Notes: generated from the sequence alone by a model not told the origin. Positions 1-6,850 are shown, counted from the stretch's first letter. The stretch is 9,207 bases of DNA from 13-2-20CM-68-14 sp046733295 (GCA_046733295.1 JBKPOY010000009.1:1-9207); one strand, 5' to 3'. Numbers and translations are program-made.

Positions 1-546
1 CTCGTAGGCCTCGGGCAGCAGTGTGTCGGCGAGCATGGCCAGGAGGGCGCCGGCGGCGAAGGCTTGGACGAGCGCGCCGGTGCGACCGCTTTCCGGATCG
101 AGAAGGACGTAGCCTGCGGCGGCGGAGATGGCCGAGACGGCAACGACCGCGAGCCACATCAGGAGCACGCGTCGTCTCGGCCAGCCGGCGGCCTTGAGAC
201 CGCTGGACGAGGACATGCCTTCGGGCAGGTTCGACAGCGAGACGCCGGCGAGCAGAGGCAGGCTGACCCCGCCCTGGAGGACGGTGAGGCCGAGCACGGA
301 CGATTCGGAAATCCCGTCGAGCACGGAGCCGAGCACGATTGCCAGCGGTGCTCCCTCTGCCTGGGCACCCGTTGGATCCTTGCGCTGCGAGGCGCCGCGC
401 CGGTCGAGCATCCAGTCGCCGAGTGCGAAGACCCCGGCGCCAACGAGGACGAGCAGTCCGACCCAGCCGACCGTCGATGTCTTCAGAGCCTCGTCGATCA
501 GCTCGAAGGAAACCGACCCGATCAACAGGCCGGTGCCGAGTGCCAT
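1..546 (-). CDS. ZIP-family divalent metal transporter, main part (C-terminus beyond window)
   Basis: This is a membrane permease of the ZIP family, which moves Zn(II) or related divalent metals into the cytoplasm. From the ATG at 546-544, 182 codons stay open to the left edge, so the gene is 3'-truncated by the window. The translation opens with MALGTGLLIGSVSFELIDEA and has hydrophobic segments at about residues 1-18, 24-42, 62-82, 88-102, 128-145 and 158-175. Family signatures are SVLDGISES (about 74-82) and SNLPEGMSSSSG (about 104-115), which correspond to the paired metal-binding helices; the usual His of HNxPEG is Ser here. FAAGALLAMLADTLLPEAYE lies at the edge. The first transmembrane helix is missing from this frame and is encoded in the adjoining 33-codon ORF (546-647), so the gene is split or frameshifted. 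Family assignment is firm; the exact metal is not shown. Confidence 0.82.
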   Translation of the reverse strand, partial: MALGTGLLIGSVSFELIDEALKTSTVGWVGLLVLVGAGVFALGDWMLDRRGASQRKDPTGAQAEGAPLAIVLGSVLDGISESSVLGLTVLQGGVSLPLLAGVSLSNLPEGMSSSSGLKAAGWPRRRVLLMWLAVVAVSAISAAAGYVLLDPESGRTGALVQAFAAGALLAMLADTLLPEAYE

Positions 547-647
547 CACGCGATCAGCCGTCGGCCCGGTGCGAAGAGGTAGGCGACGAGCGCGCCGACC
601 AGCAGCGCCGAGGCGCCGAATGCTCCCCAGCCGAATGCCTCGGCCAT
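546..647 (-). pseudogene. N-terminal fragment of the ZIP transporter (33 codons, out of frame with the rest)
   Basis: ATG at 647-645 opens a 33-residue ORF that ends at TGA 548-546. It encodes one hydrophobic helix (MAEAFGWGAFGASALLVGAL and onward) ending APGRRLIA, which is just what the first helix of a bacterial ZIP protein looks like. The TGA overlaps the ATG of the next ORF by one base (TGATG), and the downstream product resumes exactly where the family sequence would. An in-frame TGA lies a few codons before the ATG, so this start is well bounded. Three readings are possible: a natural frameshift (inactive or phase-variable gene), a sequencing or assembly indel, or a split gene with stop-start coupling. 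The first two seem likelier, because a ZIP split inside its N-terminus is not a known architecture. No clear Shine-Dalgarno sequence precedes the ATG. Confidence 0.55.
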
Positions 648-684
648 GTGATTACGTCACCGTGTGGTCGTCTGCTGTCGAAAG

Positions 685-711
685 CGCGCGATAGCCGCAC
701 CCGATCGCGCG
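685..711. repeat. 8-bp GC-rich inverted repeat upstream of the ZIP gene
   Basis: CGCGCGAT (685-692) and ATCGCGCG (704-711) are perfect inverted copies around an 11-base spacer. The element lies about 38 bp upstream of the ZIP start, after the end of the small ORF and glycosylase genes read in the same direction. It could be a terminator stem for the genes upstream, though no T-run follows, or an operator for the transporter. The rest of 648-781 shows nothing else I can name. Confidence 0.3.
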
Positions 712-781
712 GCGCCGCGACGTTAGCCATGTCGACGACGACGGTCAATCGCGGCCCGCCAGACGCGAACTAGTGCCTTCG

Positions 782-973
782 CTACCGGCCGGCGGCCAGG
801 CAGGGGGCAGGCGATCGACTCCTCGACGCCCCACCTCGGGTCGAGCCACAGCGAATGACGGGGGCAGCCTGGTCGCCACGAGTGATCTTCCAGAGCCAGC
901 CGCTGGCGTCGGCGCCGGAACGCGCGTGCCTACCGAGGTTCGCGCTGATCTCCCAGCGGCGCAGAGCAGCCAT
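782..973 (-). CDS. Possible small protein coupled to the glycosylase gene (63 aa, may be frameshifted)
   Basis: The ATG at 973-971 overlaps the TGA stop (975-973) of the DNA glycosylase gene as TGATG, an arrangement that permits stop-restart translation. The first 40 or so residues (starting MAALRRWEISANLGRHARSG, then a Trp-rich stretch ASGWLWKITRGDQAAP) look like ordinary protein and use G/C-ending codons. After about position 860 the product becomes Arg/Ser/Gly/Pro-rich, and third-position G/C bias looks better in another frame of the same strand. That frame reads HSLWLDPRWGVEES and onward and stops at 725-723. A one-event frameshift would give a protein of about 82 residues. I do not recognise the family. 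The ORF could also be chance, given the high GC content. Confidence 0.35.
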   Translation of the reverse strand: MAALRRWEISANLGRHARSGADASGWLWKITRGDQAAPVIRCGSTRGGASRSRSPAPCLAAGR

Positions 974-2121
974 CAGCCGAGCCCGCGCCGCCAGACGGGC
1001 GGGACGGGGCCGTACTCGACAGCGGACGCGCCGAGCCAGCGTGCGAGCTCCTGGACGGCCTTCCCGATCGCGGCGCCCGCGGCCTCAGGTGCGCCGTCCT
1101 CGGCATAGACCTGGTTCACGCGCAGCACGCCCGCCTTGCGGTCGAAGAGCGGGTCGATCCGCCCCACGAGTCGGTCGCGGTGCAGGATCGGCAACACGAA
1201 GTAACCGAACTCGCGCTTCGCCGCCGGCACGTAGATCTCCAGCCGATACCGGAACGACCACAGCGCCTGTGCGCGCGGGCGGTCGTACACGAGCGGGTCG
1301 AACGGAGAGAGCAGCGTCGTTCGCCCGCGAAACGGCCGCGAAGCCTCGACGAGTTCTCGGTGCACATACCAGGTGCCGCGCACGCCGTCGATCGTGCACT
1401 CGACGAGCACGCCGTCGCGGACGAGCCGCTCGAACGCTTCCTCGAGCGGCAACCCCAGCAGCGCCGGCACCTTCTTCCAGCCCGACTGCGTCATCGGGCC
1501 GAGTTCCCGGAAGCGCCGGTCGAGATGCGTAAGCGCGGCATCATCGGGCGAGAGCGGCCGCGCGGCCGGCACGACACGCTCCGCCAGATCCCAGACGCGC
1601 TCCTGGCCTCGGCGCGCGGAGACCAGCACCTTCCCCTGCGCCCAGAGGAACTCGAGCAGCTGGGAAACGTTCTTGCCGTGCGTCCAGCCGGTCGACTCCC
1701 ACGGGCGGACGGAACGGTCCTCCAGCTCGCTCTGCGGCGTCGCGCCCTTGCGCTTCAGCGTCGCCAGGATGTAGCGCTCGAACGCCGCGTTGTCGCGCAG
1801 CCAGGCGGCGCGGTGGTCATCCCGCGGAAAGCGGCTGCCGGCTGCGGCGACGAGCGGCCAGTCCTCCCGGCGGTAGAGGAACGCCCGCCACGTGAACAGC
1901 GCCCGTTCCTCCCAGAGCAGCCGGTCGAGCTCGGGAACGGCATAGCGTCCGAGCCGGCTCCAGAGGACGAGCAGCTCGGACCGTGCCACCGCACTCGTCG
2001 GGTCGAGCTGAAGCGCACCCGTCTCGCGCACGACGTCGAGGATGCTCTTCGGACGCGGCGAGTCGAGCCGCGTCGCCCGCACCGCGAGCCGCCGCGCCTC
2101 ATTGAGGGACAGCCTCCGCAC
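973..2121 (-). CDS. YcaQ/AlkX-type (HTH_42) DNA glycosylase
   Basis: The family consists of winged-helix DNA glycosylases that excise bulky alkylated bases and unhook interstrand crosslinks. I start it at GTG 2121-2119, giving 382 residues that begin MRRLSLNEARRLAVRA, where family members normally start. The frame stays open further upstream, but that extension would overrun the start of the divergent dps gene. The motif ALQLDPTSAVARSELLVLWS lies at about residues 36-55 and contains Q38-L-D40, the Q-x-D catalytic signature described for YcaQ/AlkX. It is followed by repeated winged-helix units (for example GWTHGKNVSQLLEFLWAQGK and LGPMTQSGWKKVPALLGLPL). The C-terminal part contains LLSPFDPLVYDR and HRDRLVGRIDPLFDRKAGVL, typical of the family. 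The length is close to E. coli YcaQ (about 410). A small ORF overlaps the stop codon, and dps lies 58 bp away on the other strand. No strong Shine-Dalgarno sequence is visible before the GTG. Confidence 0.9.
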   Translation of the reverse strand: MRRLSLNEARRLAVRATRLDSPRPKSILDVVRETGALQLDPTSAVARSELLVLWSRLGRYAVPELDRLLWEERALFTWRAFLYRREDWPLVAAAGSRFPRDDHRAAWLRDNAAFERYILATLKRKGATPQSELEDRSVRPWESTGWTHGKNVSQLLEFLWAQGKVLVSARRGQERVWDLAERVVPAARPLSPDDAALTHLDRRFRELGPMTQSGWKKVPALLGLPLEEAFERLVRDGVLVECTIDGVRGTWYVHRELVEASRPFRGRTTLLSPFDPLVYDRPRAQALWSFRYRLEIYVPAAKREFGYFVLPILHRDRLVGRIDPLFDRKAGVLRVNQVYAEDGAPEAAGAAIGKAVQELARWLGASAVEYGPVPPVWRRGLG

Positions 2122-2168
2122 CCGCGCTACTGTCTCACGAAGGCATCGCCACTCGAATCGCCGGGAAG

Positions 2169-2174
2169 AGGAGG
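2169..2174 (+). promoter_or_regulatory. Strong Shine-Dalgarno of dps
   Basis: AGGAGG lies five bases before the ATG at 2180. It fixes the dps start and rules out the longer in-frame upstream reading from 2042. Confidence 0.85.
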
Positions 2175-2179
2175 AAGCC

Positions 2180-2677
2180 ATGGCAACGCAGACGACGCGG
2201 ACGTTCGAAACGCGGATCGACCTTCCTGAGGCCTCGCGCGAGAAAATCGTGGAGCTCCTGAATGCACGGCTCGCGGACACGTTCGACCTCTACTCACACC
2301 TGAAGCAGGCGCACTGGAACGTCAAGGGCAGCGACTTCATCCAGCTCCACGAGCTCTACGACGAGATTGCGGCCGACGTGCTCGAGCATGTCGACGAGAT
2401 CGCCGAGCGGGGGACCGCCCTTGGCGGGCTGGCGCTCGGCACCGTCAGGCTGGCCGCCGCGGCGACGACGCTCGACGAGTATCCACTCGACGCAGTCGCC
2501 GGCATGGACACGGTCGAGGCGATCGCAGACCGCCTCGCGGCCTACGCCGCCTCCGTCCGGAGCGCGATCGAGACCGCCCTCGAGCTCGACGATCAGGACA
2601 CGGCCGACCTCTTCATCGAGGTCTCACGCGCGATCGACAAGCACCTCTGGTTCGTCGAGGCGCATTTGCAGGGCTAG
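2180..2677 (+). CDS. dps: Dps-family ferritin-like DNA-protection / iron-storage protein
   Basis: A cytoplasmic 165-residue subunit of the Dps family. These proteins form dodecameric shells that oxidise Fe(II) with peroxide, store the iron, and in some cases coat DNA during stress. Ferroxidase ligands are all present with family spacing: H45 in KQAHWNVKG, H57 in LHELYDE, D72 and E76 in HVDEIAERGTALGG. They match E. coli H51, H63, D78 and E82. A four-helix bundle without gaps fits the usual length of 160-170 residues. The N-terminal tail (MATQTTRTFETRIDLPEASR) is short and not lysine-rich, so DNA binding through such a tail is not evident. The gene is divergent from the glycosylase gene with only 58 bp between starts, so promoters for both must be packed there. 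An 8-bp stem-loop follows the stop. Confidence 0.93.
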   Translation: MATQTTRTFETRIDLPEASREKIVELLNARLADTFDLYSHLKQAHWNVKGSDFIQLHELYDEIAADVLEHVDEIAERGTALGGLALGTVRLAAAATTLDEYPLDAVAGMDTVEAIADRLAAYAASVRSAIETALELDDQDTADLFIEVSRAIDKHLWFVEAHLQG

Positions 2678-2697
2678 TCACCAGAGCGGCAGTCTCT

Positions 2698-2719
2698 CGA
2701 CCGGTTAGGCGACCGGTCG
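2698..2719 (+). terminator. Candidate dps terminator or operator stem-loop
   Basis: CGACCGGT (2698-2705) and ACCGGTCG (2712-2719) form a perfect 8-bp stem with a six-base loop, 20 bases after the dps stop. The following CGTTTCT is a poor U-tract, so termination would be weak. Because CGACCGGT is also directly repeated at 2710-2717, and the likely -10 of the next gene starts seven bases later, a protein-binding site is an equal possibility. Confidence 0.4.
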
Positions 2720-2725
2720 CGTTTC

Positions 2726-2731
2726 TACACT
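2726..2731 (+). promoter_or_regulatory. Candidate -10 element for a leaderless AI-2E-family transcript
   Basis: TACACT sits so that exactly six bases separate it from the GTG at 2738, which places the expected transcription start on the first base of the start codon. No Shine-Dalgarno sequence is present, which agrees with leaderless expression, common in actinobacteria. No good -35 is visible. Confidence 0.4.
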
Positions 2732-2737
2732 CGCCGA

Positions 2738-3823
2738 GTGGAACAACCACAGAAGCGGCGGGTCGAGCTTTTCTTGCCGATGCGCACGCTGCTCGTTGTT
2801 GCCGCCGCCGTCGCCGTGATGGCCGCGTTCGTCGCGATCGGCGACACGTTCTTGATCGTCTTCGTCGGCGTCTTCCTGGCCCTGGTGTTCGAGTACCCGG
2901 TGCGGTACGTCATGGCAAAGACGCACATGTCGCGCGGGCTTGCGGCGACGGTGACCGTCCTCGGCAGCGCGGTCGCCGTCACCGCGCTGTTCCTGCTTTT
3001 GCTGGTCCCCCTCGTCGGCGGCGTGCGCGACTTCCTCAAGCAGCTCCCGGAGACGGTGCAGGAACTTCGCGACTCGGATCAGCTTTCGTGGCTGGGCGAT
3101 TCCGGCGCCGCGAAGAACGTCCAGGACGGCGCCCAGCACGTCTCCACGTCGGTGCCGGACGCGATCTCGTCCGTGCTCGGGATCGCAGGCGATTTCTTCG
3201 GCGTCTTCCTGGCTCTGTTCTCGATTCTCTTCATCTGCCTCTTCCTGCTCACGGACATCGCCAGGCTGAAGGAAGCGCTCGGAAGCGTCTTGATGCCCCG
3301 CCAGGAAGAACAGTGGCTTGGCGTCTGGGATCAAGTGACGGCGTCGGTGTCGCGCTGGGCGATCGGCGTCGTCGTGATCGCGACCATCGCCGGAACGGTT
3401 CAGGGTGTCACCGCGTGGGTGCTCGGCTCGAGCTTCGCGGTCGGCCTCGGCGTCATCGCCGGGCTCCTCGACATGATCCCGAACATCGGCGCCACCATCG
3501 CCGGCTTCATCCTCGTGCCCGCGCTGTGGGCCGAGGAAGGGTTGACGGCGGCGGTGATCATGCTCGTCGTCCTCCTCGTCTACCAGCAGCTCGAGAACAA
3601 CATCCTCACCCCGAAGATCCAGGGGAAGGCGGTGAGCCTCTCCGCGTTCTTCATCATCGTCTCGGTGACGCTCTTCGGCGCGCTGCTCGGTGTCCTCGGC
3701 GCCCTGACCGCCGTGCCGCTCGCGGCGACGATCCAGATTTTCGTGCGTGAGCTGACGAAGGCGAGACGCGAACGCGTGGCGGCGGCGAAAGCCGCACTCG
3801 CCTCGTCGACCACGACCGCCTAG
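2738..3823 (+). CDS. AI-2E family (PF01594-type) membrane transporter
   Basis: A 361-residue polytopic membrane protein of the family that includes YhhT, PerM and TqsA. Substrates range from autoinducer-2 export to Na+(Li+)/H+ antiport, and most members have no known substrate. Hydrophobic segments lie at about residues 15-34, 36-52, 67-92, 145-172, 205-232, 233-262, 266-282 and 300-345. A polar loop at about 95-140 separates the N-terminal helices from the rest, as usual. The conserved C-terminal signatures LLDMIPNIGA (D at 245) and QQLENNILTPKIQGKAVSLS (from 283) are intact. GTG at 2738 is chosen because it gives a normal short cytoplasmic lead (MEQPQKRRVELFLPM) and lies at the right distance from a -10. 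The next in-frame ATG (2780) would cut into the first helix. Nothing nearby points to quorum sensing, so I do not infer AI-2 transport. Confidence 0.88.
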   Translation: MEQPQKRRVELFLPMRTLLVVAAAVAVMAAFVAIGDTFLIVFVGVFLALVFEYPVRYVMAKTHMSRGLAATVTVLGSAVAVTALFLLLLVPLVGGVRDFLKQLPETVQELRDSDQLSWLGDSGAAKNVQDGAQHVSTSVPDAISSVLGIAGDFFGVFLALFSILFICLFLLTDIARLKEALGSVLMPRQEEQWLGVWDQVTASVSRWAIGVVVIATIAGTVQGVTAWVLGSSFAVGLGVIAGLLDMIPNIGATIAGFILVPALWAEEGLTAAVIMLVVLLVYQQLENNILTPKIQGKAVSLSAFFIIVSVTLFGALLGVLGALTAVPLAATIQIFVRELTKARRERVAAAKAALASSTTTA

Positions 3824-3886
3824 AGGCTTCGGCGCCGAGGTCGCGGCCCGGCGACGGGCGGCGTGCAAGCTGGTGCGCTATGCGTT

Positions 3887-3916
3887 AGAACTGCGGTTCT
3901 TACGCCGTCAGAACCG
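3887..3916. promoter_or_regulatory. Clustered GAAC/GTTC inverted repeats upstream of the amylase gene
   Basis: Three half-sites lie in 30 bp: AGAAC (3887-3891), GTTCT (3896-3900) and AGAAC (3910-3914). The first two form the palindrome GAAC-N4-GTTC. The second and third form the 7-bp inverted repeat CGGTTCT/AGAACCG with a 9-base spacer. The cluster lies 33-62 bp before the amylase ATG and just after a possible -10 (TATGCG, 3879-3884), where a repressor could act. GAAC-N4-GTTC is the core of Gram-positive LexA boxes, but the central four bases do not fit that consensus. Confidence 0.35.
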
Positions 3917-3932
3917 GGCCGCGGCCGCCGGG

Positions 3933-3940
3933 GAGAGGAG
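3933..3940 (+). promoter_or_regulatory. Shine-Dalgarno of the amylase gene
   Basis: GAGAGGAG lies eight bases before the ATG at 3949, immediately ahead of a clear signal peptide. It fixes this start. Confidence 0.7.
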
Positions 3941-3948
3941 ACCAGCGC

Positions 3949-6822
3949 ATGTCTGTCATCCGTCGCGTCGCCCTACTGCTCTCGTTCGCGATCCTTGCCG
4001 TCGGCCCGGCGACCGCGCTCGGGCAGGGCCCTCGTCACTCAGGCCACGATCGCGGAAGGCCGCATGCGGATCCCGCGGCCCACCACAGCCTGCGCCAGCC
4101 GGTCACCGACCAGAGCTTCTATTTCGTCATGGCCGACCGCTTCAACAACGGCGATACGGCCAACGACAACGGCGGCCTGCCCCCCGGCAAGGGTGAGGGG
4201 CAGTCGGGATTCGACCCGACCGGAAAGGGCTGGTATCACGGCGGCGACCTGAAGGGCCTCACCGCCAAGCTCGACTACATCAAGCGTCTCGGCACCACCG
4301 CCATCTGGCTCACGCCGAGCTTCAAGAACAAAGCGGTGCAGCCGGAGGACAACTCCGCCGGCTACCACGGTTACTGGATCACCGACTTCACGCAGATCGA
4401 CCCGCACCTGGGCACGAACCAGGATCTGCGGACGCTGGTGAACGCGGCCCACGCGCGCGGGATCAAGGTCTACTTCGACATCATCACCAACCACACGGCG
4501 GACGTCATCGAGTACACGGAGGGCGGCCGCAGGCCCTACGTCTCAAAGGACCGCTCGCCGTATCGCACGGCTTCCGGGACGCCGTTCGACGACCGCGACT
4601 TCGCCGGCACGAATTTCTTCCCCGCGCTCGCACCGACCGGCCAGCCGTCATGCTCGAGCCCGCCGGCCCCGTTCAGCAGCTTCCCGTACCACCCGTGCGT
4701 GCCGGACGCGGAGCGGGACAGCAAGGTTCCGGCCTGGCTCAACGACGTGAGCCTTTACCACAACCGTGGCGACACGACCTTCTCCGGCGAGAACTCGCAG
4801 TACGGCGACTTCTTCGGGCTCGACGACCTCTTCACCGAGAACCCGCGTGTCGTCGACGGGATGATCGACATCTACAAGACCTGGATCCGCGACTTCCGCA
4901 TCGACGGCTTCCGGATGGACACGATGAAGCACGTCGACGACGCGTTCTGGCAGAGGTTCGCGCCGGTGATCCAGCGCTACGCGGAATCACAGGGCATCCG
5001 CGACTTCTACATGTTCGGTGAGGTGGCCGAGGACACGAGCCGGCCGATCACCTCGCACTACACGACCCACGACGACGTCCAGGGCGTCCTCGACTTCCCG
5101 TTCCAGACGGCGGCGACGCGCTTCGCCGCCGGCTCGGCACCCACCGACGAGCTGCGCGACTTCTTCGTCGACGACGACTGGTACACCGACGGCGACTCGA
5201 ACGTCTACAACCTCCCGACCTTCCTCGGCAACCACGACCGCGGGCGCATCGGCATGTTCGTGCGCAACGCCAACCCGGGGGCAGCCGAGGCGGAGCTCCT
5301 CCAGCGCGACGAGCTGGCACACGCACTCATGTATTTCTCGCGCGGCGACCCGGTCGTCTACTACGGCGACGAGCAGGGCTTCACGGGCGCGGGCGGCGAC
5401 CAGGACGCCCGGCAGGACATGTTCCCGTCGCAGTCCCTCCAGTACAACAACCTCAGCGACCCGATCCCCGGTGACGACGGTGCGGGCAACAACGACGACA
5501 TCGGCTCCGACGCGACGCCGATGGACGACAACTTCGACCCCTCGCACCCGCTCTACCAAGAGCTCGCGAGGCTCGCGGCGGTCACCGACCGCAATCCCGC
5601 GCTCCGCGACGGAGCGCAGCAGAGCCGCTACTCGTCGGCGTCCGCGGGCATCTATGCCTTCTCCCGCATCGACCGCGGTCACCGCACCGAGTACGTGGTG
5701 GCGCTGAACAACTCCGAGCAGGCCGCCTCGGCGTCGATTCCCACGTTCGTACCGCGCAGTCGCTGGGTGAAGGTCTACGGCGACGGTCCCAGGTGGCTGC
5801 GCAGCAGAGGCGACAAGCAGCTCGACGTCCAGGTCGGGCCGCTCTCGACCGTCGTGTACAAGGCGAAGAAGCACATCCCGCGCAGCGCGGCGGCGCCGCC
5901 GATCGCGCTTCAGGTGCCTGCCGAGGGCCGCGACCGCCTCGAGGTCCGGGCCGATGTCTCGGGCAACTCCTTCTACGAGGTGACGTTCCTCGCCAGGGTG
6001 GGCGACGGTCCGTGGCGCGACATCGGCACCGACGACAACGCGCCGTACCGGGTGTTCCACGACGTCTCCGACGTCGCGCCCGGGACGACGATCCAGTACC
6101 GCGCCGTCGTGCTCGACAATGCGCATCACACGCGCTCGAGCGCGGTGCGAAGCACCACGGTCGCTCCGCCGGCGATCATCCTGGAGGCGCCGAACGAGGG
6201 CCAGCGCGTGCGCGGCATTGTCGAGGTCCGCGCGACCGCCACGCCCGAGCACTCGAACTACGTCGTTGCGTTCGAGCGCTCGATCGACGGGGGTCCGTTC
6301 ACGCAGATCGGCATGGACGACTCCTCGCCCGTTTACACGGTCTTCGACGACACGTCGAGCGTCGCCGACGGCGGGCACGTGACCTATCGGGCCGTCCTGA
6401 CCTACGCGCCCGGGAAAAGCGTCGTCAGCGCTCCCCGGACGGTCACGGTCGTCCAGGCGCAGGTGACGACGGCGGTCATCCACTACAACAGGCCCGCCGG
6501 CGACTACGCCGCATGGGGGCTGCACCTGTGGGGTGACGGCCTCGCCCCCGGCGAGGCGACGGCCGAGTGGACGAGCCCGACGCCCTTCGAAAGCACCGAC
6601 GCCTACGGAGCCGTGCATCGAATCACGCTCACCGACGACACGCAGCGCGTGGGCTTCATCGTCCACGGCAGGCCGCCTGCCACCGACCCGAACATCAAGG
6701 ACACGGGGCCCGACCGGTTCTTCGTGCCACTCTCAACGCCGGAGATCTGGCTGAGGCAAGGCGACACGCGGATCTACACCTGCCCCGCGGCGAACGACAC
6801 CTGCGTGGTGCCGTCGGCGTAG
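3949..6822 (+). CDS. Secreted GH13 alpha-amylase-family enzyme with two Ig-like modules and a C-terminal CBM41-like module
   Basis: A 957-residue exported glycoside hydrolase acting on starch-type alpha-glucans. Residues 1-25 are a signal peptide (MSVIRRVALLLSFAILAVGP, then ATALG). The (beta/alpha)8 catalytic domain spans about 52-560 and has the four GH13 regions: DIITNH (177-182), GFRMDTMKH (nucleophile D324, R322), FGEV (acid/base E358) and FLGNHD (D430). The inserted B domain carries C235 and C250, a possible disulfide. A C domain of beta strands follows (about 565-640). Two tandem Ig-like modules (about 648-738 and 741-838) share the pattern IGxDD-P-Y-VF-D-S-VA-G-YRAV. Residues about 843-957 resemble the pullulanase-associated CBM41 starch-binding module (WGLHLWGDG, IKDTGPDRFFVP) and end with C945 and C952. 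CBM41 is normally N-terminal in pullulanases, so this placement is unusual. Whether it cuts alpha-1,4 or alpha-1,6 bonds cannot be read from sequence. There are no sugar-uptake genes beside it. Confidence 0.93.
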   Translation: MSVIRRVALLLSFAILAVGPATALGQGPRHSGHDRGRPHADPAAHHSLRQPVTDQSFYFVMADRFNNGDTANDNGGLPPGKGEGQSGFDPTGKGWYHGGDLKGLTAKLDYIKRLGTTAIWLTPSFKNKAVQPEDNSAGYHGYWITDFTQIDPHLGTNQDLRTLVNAAHARGIKVYFDIITNHTADVIEYTEGGRRPYVSKDRSPYRTASGTPFDDRDFAGTNFFPALAPTGQPSCSSPPAPFSSFPYHPCVPDAERDSKVPAWLNDVSLYHNRGDTTFSGENSQYGDFFGLDDLFTENPRVVDGMIDIYKTWIRDFRIDGFRMDTMKHVDDAFWQRFAPVIQRYAESQGIRDFYMFGEVAEDTSRPITSHYTTHDDVQGVLDFPFQTAATRFAAGSAPTDELRDFFVDDDWYTDGDSNVYNLPTFLGNHDRGRIGMFVRNANPGAAEAELLQRDELAHALMYFSRGDPVVYYGDEQGFTGAGGDQDARQDMFPSQSLQYNNLSDPIPGDDGAGNNDDIGSDATPMDDNFDPSHPLYQELARLAAVTDRNPALRDGAQQSRYSSASAGIYAFSRIDRGHRTEYVVALNNSEQAASASIPTFVPRSRWVKVYGDGPRWLRSRGDKQLDVQVGPLSTVVYKAKKHIPRSAAAPPIALQVPAEGRDRLEVRADVSGNSFYEVTFLARVGDGPWRDIGTDDNAPYRVFHDVSDVAPGTTIQYRAVVLDNAHHTRSSAVRSTTVAPPAIILEAPNEGQRVRGIVEVRATATPEHSNYVVAFERSIDGGPFTQIGMDDSSPVYTVFDDTSSVADGGHVTYRAVLTYAPGKSVVSAPRTVTVVQAQVTTAVIHYNRPAGDYAAWGLHLWGDGLAPGEATAEWTSPTPFESTDAYGAVHRITLTDDTQRVGFIVHGRPPATDPNIKDTGPDRFFVPLSTPEIWLRQGDTRIYTCPAANDTCVVPSA

Positions 6823-6850
6823 CCCGCGCCGGCGCTGGCCGAGAAGCCCA

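Noticed and set aside
64..773. Several plus-strand frames opposite the ZIP gene
   Set aside because: No recognisable protein features; the minus strand encodes clear transmembrane ZIP motifs.
2102..2133. TTGAGG ... TACTGT as a dps promoter
   Set aside because: The spacer is 20 bases and both hexamers are weak matches, so I did not list it.
2042..2179. N-terminal extension of the dps frame by 46 codons
   Set aside because: AGGAGG lies at ideal distance from ATG 2180, and Dps proteins begin near there; the extension would run into the divergent glycosylase gene.
1180..2229. 349-codon plus-strand frame over the glycosylase gene
   Set aside because: Low-complexity Arg/Pro/Glu product, antisense to a well-conserved family protein, and it overruns the dps start.
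2122..2280. ATG start at 2280 for the glycosylase
   Set aside because: It would place 53 unrelated residues before the conserved LSLNEARRLA start and overlap the dps coding region.
3829..3838. TCGGCGCCGA palindrome just after the AI-2E-family gene as a terminator
   Set aside because: It has no loop and no T-run; palindromes of this GC composition are common by chance.
2705..3868. 387-codon minus-strand frame over the AI-2E-family gene
   Set aside because: The product is highly charged (His, Asp, Glu, Arg repeats), the mirror image of hydrophobic codons in the real gene; no start signal.
4987..6666. 559-codon open frame on the minus strand across the amylase gene
   Set aside because: It is rich in Arg, Val, Asp and Gly with no domain, and lies opposite a gene with intact catalytic motifs. 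Long antisense frames are expected at this GC content.
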